Source of the DNA: Thermoflexibacter ruber
GTDB lineage: Bacteria; Bacteroidota; Bacteroidia; Cytophagales; Thermoflexibacteraceae
Reading direction: 5' to 3'
Length of the DNA: 48,029 nucleotides
NCBI RefSeq assembly: GCF_900113045.1
Contig: NZ_FONY01000040.1
Coordinates: 1 to 48,029 of the forward strand
Shown: positions 25,201 through 33,113 of the stretch, piece by piece
Layout: each line of letters begins with the position of its first letter
Numbering within the stretch: position 1 is the first letter of the stretch
Program-made: the position numbers and the translations under genes
Notes under the pieces: generated by a model
What the model was told of the DNA's origin: nothing
Seen by the model: only the letters and a program-made list of their open reading frames with translations
Databases searched by the model: none

Positions 25201-25406
25201 TGAGGAAATAAAGTATAGCCCAAGATGCCTACAAACAGGTCTTTCAAAAAACCTTCTTGGTACTGTTCTTCTTTTGCCTCTTTGATATTTTGCTGAATCG
25301 TAGGGTCGCCAAAGTGCGCCTGAAATTTCTCATACGCCTCTTGGACAAGCACTTGATTTTGTGCTTTGACAAATTCTTTGAGTACAGTTTTTTGGAATAA
25401 AGACAC
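22158..25406 (-). CDS. Type IIG (Eco57I-like) restriction-modification enzyme
   Basis: 1082 residues. The N-terminal PD-(D/E)xK nuclease shows Asp88 (KKVDAVIVL) and Glu102-x-Lys104 (AVIELKD). A helical linker leads to the adenine methyltransferase with motif I DPACGSGAFL (about 440) and motif IV NPPYV (about 589), then a target-recognition half. One polypeptide should cut at a distance from, and methylate, an asymmetric site. The start is a GTG at 25406 preceded by AAAAAGG; an in-frame stop lies just upstream and there is no early ATG. The catalytic residues look intact, so it is probably active. It forms an operon with the overlapping methyltransferase gene. Confidence 0.9.
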   Translation of the reverse strand: MSLFQKTVLKEFVKAQNQVLVQEAYEKFQAHFGDPTIQQNIKEAKEEQYQEGFLKDLFVGILGYTLFPHEKHNLITEYKNPNDAKKVDAVIVLNEKILAVIELKDTKTIDLKNIELQAFAYKNAHQNCRYVITSNFQKLRFYLDNTLEHEEFDLFNLDLERFKVLYTLLHQRNIAKDLPLDLKQKSIQREQEITLAFYNDYEAFRESLFKNIVHLNRGYDKLLLFQKTQKLLDRIVFMCFAEDKGLLPANLIHTIIKEWETRKEEGDKISLYDRFKAHFGFINDGFRSKKYDIYGYNGGLFAYDEVLDNLRIDDENLRSRSEQLSSYDFDTDIDVNVLGHIFEHSLNELEAKKAELLEDIADEEAGREVKQRSKRKVDGIFYTPLYITNYIIEETLGKLCTEKKKELQLDFVVIDFEKEENRKLILENLQAYQTWLSQVRVLDPACGSGAFLNQVLNYFLKEYTWIENTKKSIPKTEAPKEEKPKQENAFFTPFALPEKKTSEQDFSHQILENNIFGVDINFESVSITKLSLWLRIAQGKRKLNDLSENIKQGNSLIDDPSIDERAFDWKKEFPKAFVNLSGFEGFDLIVGNPPYVRQELLSEAHKKYYEKRYSSVYSGVADLYVYFYAKGLELLKEGGTLGFITPNKWFKTKYGEGLRKILKNLEIEQIVDFFEERVFEDASTEPQIIILKKKLSDNNFYYFAITQVLLEEKEITDFDKKLDNPLIVEKKNFTDTEWIFATGEKQAIFDKISGRNIPFETKPLYEYVNFNIYRGIVTGFNKAFIIDRKTKEQLIKKDARSAELIKPYMMPTDIKKWHLENKNEWFLINTGYNIEISENTYPAIFKYLKKFEKELVARQDKGKTPYNLRACDYYEEFDKPKIIYIYTAVNHYFYYDTEGYYLNNSAYFITNADLFLCAFLNSKVFDFYKRLKFVAYGNAEERGRNKLDYNKMVQVPIPILSLEQKQPFEHKVLELQKLNKGLDNLSQKFLKIIQAEFKPEKINGSLGKWYLLTWEKFQDEIKKQKGQISPKQRFEWIEIFEEKQKEAVSIDTKIQQLEKEIDNLVYKLYDLTEEEIKIVENG
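23659..23673. repeat. Short form of the palindromic element in the RM gene
   Basis: AAACCTGACAGGTTT, an interrupted palindrome, lies just upstream of the NPPY codons at the position where the sister gene has the 33-base palindrome. The surrounding 140 or so bases are nearly identical between the two genes, which marks this as a conserved or converted block. Confidence 0.75.
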
Positions 25407-25410
25407 CTTT

Positions 25411-25447
25411 TTGAGTTATCAGTTAGAAGTAATAAGTTATGAGTTAT
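25411..25447. repeat. AGTTAT-type low-complexity repeat
   Basis: Contains AGTTATCAGTTAGAAGTAAT and AGTTATGAGTTAT, the same units as in the left half of the SusC-SusD intergenic repeat at 10380-10455. It sits directly before the RM start codon, where the promoter should be. No TAnnTTTG box is seen here. Confidence 0.55.
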
Positions 25448-25463
25448 TTTTGCAAAAATAAAT

Positions 25464-25503
25464 AAAAAGTGATAAAAATAAAATTTTATTTCTATCACTT
25501 TTT
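25464..25503 (-). terminator. Terminator after the M28 peptidase gene
   Basis: AAAAAGTGATA (25464-25474) pairs with TATCACTTTTT (25493-25503); the loop is AT-rich and can pair further. It lies about 40 bases past the stop of the minus-strand peptidase gene and before the RM gene on the same strand, so it separates the two units. Confidence 0.7.
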
Positions 25504-25542
25504 AGGTTTTGCTAAGTAAATGTCTGTATTTTTATTGCTTAG

Positions 25543-27156
25543 CTATTTTTTCCTTGGAATCATCTCCTCTCTATTGGCAGAGAGCCATGCAAATACTGCC
25601 ATCATGACTGCGTTGTGTTTGAGGTCTGCCTCTATCGCTTTGTCGTACACGTCCATGCTGGTATGGTGGGTACGTGTGGAGTACTCGATAGGGTCTTGGA
25701 TAAACTGAAACCCGGGTAAACCAATGGCATCAAAAGATAGGTGGTCAGTGCCGCCTGTGTTGTTCAAAGTAAGCGTAGATGCTCCCATTTTCTCAAAAGG
25801 TCTGAGCCATTCGCGGAAAATAGGCATTACGGCTTCGTTACCTTGTAAGTAAACACCTCTGAACTTTCCTGTGCCATTGTCCATGTTATAATAAACGGAA
25901 AATTTGTCCGCCGCAGGTGTAGTCTTAATGGAGTCGTAGGGCGCGCTCACGTCCAATCTTTCACCATAAATTCGCTTTACATAAGAACGAGAACCCAATA
26001 GACCCTGTTCCTCACCGCCCCACAAGCCAATGCGGATAGTTCGGCGAGGGCTAATACCTAATTTTTTCAAGATTCTAATTGCTTCCAAGCAAACCGCAGA
26101 GCCAGAGGCATTATCGGTAGCTCCTGTGCCTGAGTGCCAAGAGTCTAAGTGCGCCCCAATCATGACTACTTGGTCTTTAAGGTCAGTACCGGGGATTTCA
26201 GCAATCACATTAAAGCCTGATTCTGCTTTGGTAAAGGCTGTTTCTAAGGTAAGTTCCAACTTTACAGGCAATCCTTTTTGGATTTGTCTGTAAAGGCGAT
26301 TGTAGTGTTCCGCTGAAACCACTATTTGCGGTAAAATAGTAGGAGCGTTAGGGCTATATACTCGTTCTCTTTTATCAAAAGGCACATCAGGGGAATAAGG
26401 CACAGTGGCGGCACTTACTAAGACAGTGCCGTCTTCAAGGCGAGCATTAGGGCTTGCTTCTAATACGGCAATTGCTCCTTCTGTACGACACAGTTCCCAC
26501 TTTAAATAATTGAGTTGTAGGGCAGTGCGTACCCCTTGGAAACCCCTACCTCCGCCTCTTTGAGGAAATTCCTCTGGCAGTCTGGCATTTGCCATTTGTA
26601 GCAAGGTAGAGTCAGCAAACCTATGTGCATCAGCCTTGAAACCCGGCTCTACAGGTGTGGGACCACTAAAAAGCACAATTTTCCCTTTTAACTTTCCTTT
26701 GTATTTATCCAAATCACTTTCATTTTTAATATCTAAATAAATAGCTTCGGTTTGTACTGTTCCTTTTACACTTGGCGACCATGCCTTAGGGAAAGCAATC
26801 ATAGGGAAATAGGCAGGCTCTAAGCTGTGTAAACTAAACTTTTTGAGTTCCCAACCTCTGCCGAACTCTTCGTTCCAAGAATCAAAATGCACGTTTTGCA
26901 AGCCCCATTCTTCCATAGTTTTCTTGGCGTAGTCTGCCGCTTTCCTGTAATTAGGAGAGTTGGTCAAGCGAGGTCCGTAAATATCAGTGAGCATACTCAG
27001 AATGTCCATGACTTGGGAGCGATTCATTCCTTCATCTTTGATTTTAGCAACCATTGCCGTATCAATTTTCTCACGAGTTTGAGCCAAAGAAAAATCTGCT
27101 AAAAATAGCGCAACGATAAGCAGAAAACTGCTACAAATGTGTATTGTTTTTCTCAT
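25543..27156 (-). CDS. Exported M28-family aminopeptidase
   Basis: 537 residues with a signal peptide ending near FSLAQ. A PA-type insert (around residues 140-300) precedes the M28 catalytic core. Zinc-site motifs are present: GAHLDSW (His, about 334), TDNASG (Asp), GEEQGLLGS (catalytic Glu and ligand Glu), NMDNGTG (Asp) and THHTSMD (His). All ligands appear intact. It would remove N-terminal residues from peptides in the periplasm or outside the cell. Monocistronic, divergent from the small exported gene at 27291. Related peptidases include glutamate-carboxypeptidase-like forms, so the exact specificity is open. Confidence 0.9.
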   Translation of the reverse strand: MRKTIHICSSFLLIVALFLADFSLAQTREKIDTAMVAKIKDEGMNRSQVMDILSMLTDIYGPRLTNSPNYRKAADYAKKTMEEWGLQNVHFDSWNEEFGRGWELKKFSLHSLEPAYFPMIAFPKAWSPSVKGTVQTEAIYLDIKNESDLDKYKGKLKGKIVLFSGPTPVEPGFKADAHRFADSTLLQMANARLPEEFPQRGGGRGFQGVRTALQLNYLKWELCRTEGAIAVLEASPNARLEDGTVLVSAATVPYSPDVPFDKRERVYSPNAPTILPQIVVSAEHYNRLYRQIQKGLPVKLELTLETAFTKAESGFNVIAEIPGTDLKDQVVMIGAHLDSWHSGTGATDNASGSAVCLEAIRILKKLGISPRRTIRIGLWGGEEQGLLGSRSYVKRIYGERLDVSAPYDSIKTTPAADKFSVYYNMDNGTGKFRGVYLQGNEAVMPIFREWLRPFEKMGASTLTLNNTGGTDHLSFDAIGLPGFQFIQDPIEYSTRTHHTSMDVYDKAIEADLKHNAVMMAVFAWLSANREEMIPRKK

Positions 27157-27290
27157 AGTAAATGTGATTTTTTATTAGAAATCATTGAATATGCCTGAAA
27201 ATTACAATTTTCCTTTATTTTCTGTAAATTTTAGTCGCTTTTTTAACGCTTTTCTCGTATTTTCGCCTTGTCTTAAAACAAAATATAGAT

Positions 27291-27746
27291 ATGAAAAAAA
27301 TACTTTTCCCGTCTTTGATTAGTTTGCTTTTTCTAAGTACTTTGACTCTTGTTTTTGCTTCAACAAATATTTGGGAAACACTTTTTAAAGTAAAGTGGTA
27401 CAAAAAATATAGTGAAGTAATGAAAGAAGAAATAGAATTTCCCATTTTTAACCCTGAAATCAAGGCTCTTGACGGCAAAGAAATTACCATTACAGGCTAC
27501 CTCGTGCCTTCGGAAATGTATGGAGGAGATACCAATTATTGTATCATCTCTGCTTACCCTGCATCAAATTGTTTCTTTTGTGGACAGGCAGGTCCCGAAA
27601 CGGTTATGGAGGTCTATCCACAAAAGAAAAAAATGTTTCAAGGCAGTAAGTTTACGGTCAAAGGCAGGTTAAAACTTAACCCTAACGACCCTGACCATCT
27701 TATTTACATATTGGAAGATGCTGTGCAGATAGGAAGTGGGCAATGA
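27291..27746 (+). CDS. Small exported protein with CFFCGQAGPE motif
   Basis: 151 residues with a signal peptide (ending near LVFAS). The centre reads LDGKEITITGYLVPSE and the C-terminal half FTVKGRLKLNP, a strand pattern like an OB-fold. Between them, NCFFCGQAGPETVMEV holds a CxxC pair that could bind metal or form a disulphide. It resembles DUF3299-type exported proteins in plan, but I am not certain of the family. It is followed after 24 bases by a DUF1080 lipoprotein gene, probably one operon. A decayed copy of its 3' part lies at 28742-28924. Confidence 0.65.
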   Translation: MKKILFPSLISLLFLSTLTLVFASTNIWETLFKVKWYKKYSEVMKEEIEFPIFNPEIKALDGKEITITGYLVPSEMYGGDTNYCIISAYPASNCFFCGQAGPETVMEVYPQKKKMFQGSKFTVKGRLKLNPNDPDHLIYILEDAVQIGSGQ

Positions 27747-27770
27747 TAGATAAAATACAATTTAACTCAT

Positions 27771-28592
27771 ATGAAGAAAATAAAAGTAATCTTATCTCTA
27801 TTCATTTTTTTGATAATAGCCTCATGTGCTTCTCAAGAAGATAAAAATGAAGAAGTTGCAAATACCAAAGAGGAAAGCAAAACTGAGGAATGGCTGGTGC
27901 TTTTTAATGGGAAAGACCTCGATGGTTGGACACCAAAATTTCATCACCATGAGTTAGGGGATAACTATGCCAATACGTTTAGAGTAGTGGATAGCGTCAT
28001 TCAAGTAAACTATGATGGCTACAAAGAATTTAATGAACGCTATGGACATTTGTTTTACAAAGAGCCTTTTTCCTCTTTTCACCTAAAATTCCAATATCGC
28101 TTTACTGACCAATGGATGAAAGATGCCCCCTCTTACACCTATAGAAACAGTGGTGTCATGTTTCATTCGCAAGACCCCAAAACCATTCTCAAAGAGCAAG
28201 ATTGGCCTATTTCTGTGGAATATCAAATGCTTGCCAGAGAAAAGGAAGGAGAACCTCGCCCCACAGGAAACATGTGTTCGCCAGGGACAGATGTATTTTT
28301 TAATGGAGAGAAGTCCCCACAGCATTGCATTAATTCCTCCTCGAAAACTTACGAATGGTACGAATGGGTAAGTGGAGAATTGATAGTTTATAAAGATTCT
28401 CTGGTGATTCATAAAGTCAATGGAGATACAGTGCTCCAATATACCAAACCTCAAATAGGTGGCGGTGTATCTACACGCTTTGACCCTGCCGTCAAAATAG
28501 ATGGCAAGCCATTGACAGAGGGCTACATAGGACTACAAGCCGAAGGGCAGGGGGTGGAGTTCAAAGATATAAAAATTAAAAAGTTGGATTGA
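27771..28592 (+). CDS. DUF1080 (3-keto-disaccharide hydrolase-type) lipoprotein
   Basis: 273 residues. A lipoprotein signal ends in IIASC. The rest is the concanavalin-like DUF1080 domain with hallmarks WLVLFNGKDLDGW, FRVVDSVIQVNY, the central GVMFHSQ segment and the C-terminal EGQGVEFKDIKIKKL strand. Characterised members hydrolyse 3-keto-glycosides or bind carbohydrate. It should sit on the outer membrane facing sugar substrates. Probably co-transcribed with the gene at 27291. The intact gene is bracketed by the full-length and decayed copies of that small gene. Confidence 0.87.
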   Translation: MKKIKVILSLFIFLIIASCASQEDKNEEVANTKEESKTEEWLVLFNGKDLDGWTPKFHHHELGDNYANTFRVVDSVIQVNYDGYKEFNERYGHLFYKEPFSSFHLKFQYRFTDQWMKDAPSYTYRNSGVMFHSQDPKTILKEQDWPISVEYQMLAREKEGEPRPTGNMCSPGTDVFFNGEKSPQHCINSSSKTYEWYEWVSGELIVYKDSLVIHKVNGDTVLQYTKPQIGGGVSTRFDPAVKIDGKPLTEGYIGLQAEGQGVEFKDIKIKKLD

Positions 28593-28633
28593 GCATATTT
28601 AAATTGGAATTAAATTTTGTGCTAAATTTTACA

Positions 28634-28741
28634 TTACTCAATCAAAATGACAGCATCATTTTTTTGAAAATCAAATAGTAGTAAGCCATCAATGAATTGG
28701 TCAGAATTGGTAGCAAAATCAATTGCATCATCTCTACTAAA
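28634..28741 (-). other. Possible gene remnant on the minus strand
   Basis: The minus strand here reads RDDAIDFATNSDQFIDGLLL then FDFQKNDAVILIE and a stop, a protein-like stretch of about 35 residues with no start. It abuts the decayed duplicate at 28742. It may be the C-terminus of a lost gene left at a recombination joint. I cannot assign it to a family, and chance is not excluded. Confidence 0.2.
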
Positions 28742-28924
28742 CCTGCATCAAATTGTTTTTTTGTGGACAAGCAGGACCCGAAACAATTATAGAGGTTTAT
28801 CCAAAAAAAGATGTTTCAAGGCAGTGAGTTTACGGTCAAAGGCAGGTTAAAACTTAACCCTAACAACCCTGACCATCTTATTTATATATTGGAAGATGCC
28901 GTGCAGATAGGAAGTGGGCAATAA
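28742..28924 (+). pseudogene. Decayed duplicate of the 3' part of the gene at 27291
   Basis: Matches 27559-27746 closely: the last 120 bases, from ATGTTTCAAGGCAG to GGAAGTGGGCAA, differ at only a few positions. Two deletions, one base in the poly-T after AAATTG and five bases in the poly-A before ATGTTTC, destroy the frame in between. No start or signal-peptide region remains; weaker similarity begins near 28720. The copy lies on the far side of the DUF1080 gene, which points to a past duplication of this segment. Confidence 0.85.
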
Positions 28925-28941
28925 ACTAAACATAATTTGGC

Positions 28942-29562
28942 ATGGACATTAAGGAAAATCTAAAACTGATAAGTAAGGCAGGTCTTGCTATCATACGAAC
29001 TCTCATAGTTGTAGTAAGTTTAGGTATTTTTGTTAATTGGACTTTGGCGGTAATAGGCTTTTTTATTATCAAGCCCTTGTCCTCTGGTGCGGTAGTAGTA
29101 TTATTGTTAGGTTTTATGGTAGGTCTGCCTATTGCTTATTTTCAGGTTGGAAAAAATTATGCTATTCGCAGAGGACTATATCTGATTTTCAAAGAAAAAA
29201 AGGTGGCTCTCTTTGAGTACATTGTTTATCAAATACTTAACTCCGCCAAAGACAAAGTGCTTACTTCTCAAAATTTTAAAGACTATCTGTCCAAAACTTC
29301 TCTTTGGCTCAAGCACTTTCCCAAACCTATACAGTTCATCATTTCCTTTTTACTAAGTAAAGTACCTGTTCATGAAACCTTATTATCCGTCATAAAAAAC
29401 CAAGAAATAAGTGAAAAAACGATAGGAGATATTAGTGAAAAGGTGGCTAAAGAACTTGATGAGAGGACACCTGTTAATTTTATACAACCTAACCTTGCCG
29501 CTCTTTGGTTTTTAATGCTCATCAATTTAATAGGATTTATCATAGTATTTATGACCAAATAA
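28942..29562 (+). CDS. Membrane protein of unknown function
   Basis: 206 residues. Two N-terminal hydrophobic helices (about 15-45 and 48-70) and one at the C-terminus (LAALWFLMLINLIGFIIVFM) enclose a charged, helical soluble part of about 110 residues. There is no motif I recognise. It begins 17 bases after the decayed duplicate at 28742-28924 and is followed by its own terminator, so its promoter may lie in or before the pseudogene. Confidence 0.6.
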   Translation: MDIKENLKLISKAGLAIIRTLIVVVSLGIFVNWTLAVIGFFIIKPLSSGAVVVLLLGFMVGLPIAYFQVGKNYAIRRGLYLIFKEKKVALFEYIVYQILNSAKDKVLTSQNFKDYLSKTSLWLKHFPKPIQFIISFLLSKVPVHETLLSVIKNQEISEKTIGDISEKVAKELDERTPVNFIQPNLAALWFLMLINLIGFIIVFMTK

Positions 29563-29571
29563 ACGCATTGT

Positions 29572-29604
29572 AAATAGAAAAACCATTTTCTTGTTTCTAT
29601 TTTT
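29572..29604 (+). terminator. Terminator after the membrane protein gene
   Basis: AAATAGAAA (29572-29580) pairs with TTTCTATTT (29594-29602) around a 13-base loop and runs into Ts. It separates the membrane protein gene from the ASPIC-lipoprotein operon. Confidence 0.65.
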
Positions 29605-29620
29605 AGAAACCCTTACCAAA

Positions 29621-29651
29621 TTGTAACTTCTCAAATTTTGTCTTAAATTTG
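29621..29651 (+). promoter_or_regulatory. Promoter of the ASPIC-lipoprotein/glycosyltransferase operon
   Basis: TTG at 29621-29623 and TAAATTTG at 29644-29651, 20 bases apart, fit the Bacteroidota promoter. The leader to the ATG at 29678 would be about 20 bases. Confidence 0.55.
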
Positions 29652-29677
29652 CCCTCTAAATTTAAAACTCGTATAAG

Positions 29678-32600
29678 ATGCGATTATTCTATTGTTTACT
29701 GATACTTTCTGTTTTTTCTTGCCAACAAAAATCTATTCAAGATATTCCACAAGACAAACTGTTTTCCCTTATTCCTAAAACAGTTACGGGCATAGATTTT
29801 AAAAACGAGGTCGAGGGGTCTAAAGAGATGAATATTTTTAGCTACCGCAATTTCTACAACGGGGGTGGCGTAGGCATAGGAGATGTGAACAATGACGGCT
29901 TGCCTGATATTTACCTCACTGCCAATATGAAAGAAAATAAACTGTTCCTCAATTTGGGTAATTGGCGGTTCAAAGACATTACAAAAGAGGCGGGAGTAGA
30001 AGGTAAAAAATCTTGGAGTACGGGGGTGGCAATGGTCGACATCAATGGAGATGGCTTATTGGACATTTATGTTTGCAACTCTGGGAATTTCAAAGGAGAT
30101 GACAGAGCAAACGAACTATTTATCAATCAAGGTATTAAAGACGGAATCCCTACTTTTGTAGAGCAAGCCAAAGAATACGGAATAGCCGATGAGGGACTTT
30201 CTACCCATGCCGCCTTTTTTGACTATGACAAAGACGGCGATTTGGATTTGTACCTACTCAACAATTCTTTCAGACCCATCAGTAGCTTTGGGTTGGAAAA
30301 CCTTAGAAATGAAAGAGATATAAAGGGAGGCGATAAACTGTATAGAAACGATAATGGTAAATTTACAGATGTTAGCACCCAAGCCAATATTTACGGCAGC
30401 GTTATCGGCTTTGGCTTAGGCGTAACGATTGGCGATGTCAATGATGATGGTTGGCTCGATATTTACGTTTCCAATGATTTTTTTGAGATTGATTATCTGT
30501 ATATCAACCAAAAAAATGGCACTTTCAAAGAAAGTCTAAGAGAATGGATAGCCCACACCAGCGAAGCCTCTATGGGGGCAGACATGGCAGACATCAACAA
30601 TGACGGTCGTCCTGAAATTTTCTCTACCGATATGCTCCCCGAAACTGACGGCAGATTGAAAAGAACGACCACTTTTAATTCTTATGATACCTACCAAGAA
30701 AAACTCAAACAGGACTACTACCACCAATTTACCCGCAATATGCTCCAACTCAATATACCTTTGGCTAAAGGTACAAAAAATGGACAAGCGGGATTTTTTA
30801 CAGAAATTGGTCAGATTTCAGGAGTTTCTGCTACTGATTGGAGTTGGGGCGCACTGATTATGGACTTAGACAATGACGGTTTGAAAGATATTTTTGTTTC
30901 TAATGGCATTTTTGAAGACCTTACTAATCAGGATTTTGTGAACTTTCTTACCAGCGATGAGAACATCATGGAGGCTATCAGAACCAAGAGTTTTGACTTT
31001 ACAAAGTTCAAAGAAAAAAGCAATCCTGTGTTTATTCCTAACTATGCTTTTAAAAATAATGGGGATTTGACCTTTACCAACAAAGTACAAGAGTGGGGGC
31101 TTGACCAAAAAAGTTTTTCCAACGGCTCGGCGTATGCTGACTTGGACAATGATGGAGATTTGGACTTAATAGTGAATAATGTCAACCAAGAGGCTTTCAT
31201 TTACAGAAATAATGCAGAAAAATTAGAACAAAATAACTATTTGAAAGTCAAACTTGTAGGTGAAGGGAAAAACACTTTGGGCATAGGAGCAAAAGTTATG
31301 ATTTTTGCCAAAGAAACCCCTGAAATCAATATAGGTATCAGCAATTCTCCCAATATGCTTTTCTTAGAACAAGCCCCCGCACGCGGTTTCCAATCTTCCA
31401 TAGACCCTGTGATGAATTTTGGTTTGGGAAAAAATAAGGGCATAGATTCTTTGGTAGTGATTTGGTCGAGTGGGAGAAAACAAGTGCTTCCCCAAGTAAA
31501 AATTAATCAACAAGTTGTCTTAGAGGAAAAAAATGCTCAATATGCAGCAAATCAAACGCCTGAATCCGCTAAAACTTTTTCACTTTCAGAAGTTTATAAT
31601 ACACAAACCATTTTCCAAGACATTAGCCAGCAAATCAGTTTAGACTATAAACACCTTGAAAATGAGTTTAATGAGTTTAATAGAGAACGCCTAATTCCTC
31701 AAATGTTTTCCACTTTGGGACCTAAAATAGCCAAAGGAGATATAAATGGCGATGGCTTGGAAGACTTTTATATAGGTGGGGCAAAAGACAGTGCGGGGAA
31801 ACTATTTATCCAGCAGAAAAATGGTACTTTTTTGAGTACCAACCAAGTTCTTTTTGAAACAGACAAAGCCTCAGAAGATACAGATGCCCTATTTTTTGAT
31901 GCAGACGGGGACAGAGATTTGGATTTATACGTAGTAAGTGGAGGCAATGAGTTTTCAGGGCAAGCCTCACCTTTGCAAGACCGACTATACTTGAATGACG
32001 GCAGAGGCAATTTCAAAAAAGCAGAAAACGCCATTCCAAGTGAGTTTAATGTGGGTTCTTGCGTACAAGCGGCTGATTTTGATGGAGATGGAGATTTAGA
32101 CCTATTTGTGGGGAGCAGGGTCATTCCTTTTGAGTACGGTATTCCCCCACGCAATATGCTTTTGCAAAATGATGGCAAAGGTGTTTTCAAAGATGTCATC
32201 AAAGAGGTAGCCCCAGACTTAGAAAGACTGGGCTTGGTTTCAGAAGCAGTTTGGGCAGACTTTAACGGTGATAAAAAGCCTGATTTGGTGGTAGTTGGTG
32301 ATTGGTTGCCGATAGCTTTCTTTGAAAATAAAAACAATAAACTCATCAACGTAACAACAAATAACCAACAACTCACCTCTAACAGTGGTTTCTGGAACTG
32401 CCTTCTTGCAGATGACTTTGACAATGATGGCGACATAGATTTCTTTGCTGGAAACTTAGGCTTAAACACTAAACTCCAAGCCTCTGCAAAAGAACCTATC
32501 CAATTGTATCTGAGTGACTTTGATAAAAATGGGGATTTAGACCCCATTCTTACTTATTATAAACCCAACGAAAAAGGAGGGAGGAATAGTTATCCTTTGG

Positions 32601-33109
32601 CACTCAAAGACGAGTTGATTTCCCAAATTTTACCACTAAAGAGAAAGTACTTGAAATACGAGGATTATGCGGAAAAAACTATTCAAGATATTTTTACTAC
32701 TGAGGAATTACAAGGAGCTAAAATATTGGAAGCAAGAAACTTACAATCTTGTTTTATAGAAAATAAGGGCAGTAGCAACTTTGAAGTAAAATCCCTACCC
32801 ACCTTAGCCCAGTTAAGCCCTGTATTTTGTTTTTTAGTGCTGGACTACGACAAGGACGGAAACAAAGACTTACTTTTGGCAGGGAACTTCACTGCGGTCA
32901 AGCCAGAAATAGGTAATTACGATGCTTGCTATGGTTTGCTGCTCAAAGGCGATGGGAAAAACAACTTTACCCCCATTCCTGTGAGCCAAAGTGGATTTTT
33001 TGCACAAGGAGAGGTCCGAGATATGATTTCTTTAAGGTTAGCTAATCAGAAAGAGGTAATCATCATTGCCAAAAACAATGATAAGGTTCAAATATTAGAG
33101 AAAAAATAG
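29678..33109 (+). CDS. FG-GAP/VCBS-repeat lipoprotein with ASPIC/UnbV domain
   Basis: 1143 residues. A lipoprotein signal ends in SVFSC (Cys15). At least fourteen calcium-type DxDxDGxxD loops form two beta-propeller arrays: seven before and seven after the ASPIC/UnbV domain (about residues 520-640, GKNTLGIGAKVMI to IWSSGRKQVLP). Examples are DVNNDGLPD, DINGDGLLD, DLDNDGDLD and DFDGDGDLD. Such proteins are surface-exposed in Bacteroidota and often accompany SusCD systems; the function is probably binding of carbohydrate or protein, but is not established. Only four bases separate it from a GT2 gene. Confidence 0.9.
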   Translation: MRLFYCLLILSVFSCQQKSIQDIPQDKLFSLIPKTVTGIDFKNEVEGSKEMNIFSYRNFYNGGGVGIGDVNNDGLPDIYLTANMKENKLFLNLGNWRFKDITKEAGVEGKKSWSTGVAMVDINGDGLLDIYVCNSGNFKGDDRANELFINQGIKDGIPTFVEQAKEYGIADEGLSTHAAFFDYDKDGDLDLYLLNNSFRPISSFGLENLRNERDIKGGDKLYRNDNGKFTDVSTQANIYGSVIGFGLGVTIGDVNDDGWLDIYVSNDFFEIDYLYINQKNGTFKESLREWIAHTSEASMGADMADINNDGRPEIFSTDMLPETDGRLKRTTTFNSYDTYQEKLKQDYYHQFTRNMLQLNIPLAKGTKNGQAGFFTEIGQISGVSATDWSWGALIMDLDNDGLKDIFVSNGIFEDLTNQDFVNFLTSDENIMEAIRTKSFDFTKFKEKSNPVFIPNYAFKNNGDLTFTNKVQEWGLDQKSFSNGSAYADLDNDGDLDLIVNNVNQEAFIYRNNAEKLEQNNYLKVKLVGEGKNTLGIGAKVMIFAKETPEINIGISNSPNMLFLEQAPARGFQSSIDPVMNFGLGKNKGIDSLVVIWSSGRKQVLPQVKINQQVVLEEKNAQYAANQTPESAKTFSLSEVYNTQTIFQDISQQISLDYKHLENEFNEFNRERLIPQMFSTLGPKIAKGDINGDGLEDFYIGGAKDSAGKLFIQQKNGTFLSTNQVLFETDKASEDTDALFFDADGDRDLDLYVVSGGNEFSGQASPLQDRLYLNDGRGNFKKAENAIPSEFNVGSCVQAADFDGDGDLDLFVGSRVIPFEYGIPPRNMLLQNDGKGVFKDVIKEVAPDLERLGLVSEAVWADFNGDKKPDLVVVGDWLPIAFFENKNNKLINVTTNNQQLTSNSGFWNCLLADDFDNDGDIDFFAGNLGLNTKLQASAKEPIQLYLSDFDKNGDLDPILTYYKPNEKGGRNSYPLALKDELISQILPLKRKYLKYEDYAEKTIQDIFTTEELQGAKILEARNLQSCFIENKGSSNFEVKSLPTLAQLSPVFCFLVLDYDKDGNKDLLLAGNFTAVKPEIGNYDACYGLLLKGDGKNNFTPIPVSQSGFFAQGEVRDMISLRLANQKEVIIIAKNNDKVQILEKK

Positions 33110-33113
33110 CCGT

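Noticed and set aside
31768-32547. 259-codon open frame on the minus strand
   Set aside because: It is antisense to the FG-GAP repeats; its Ser/Lys/Pro-rich translation comes from the repeated GAT/GGN codons and it has no start context or family features.
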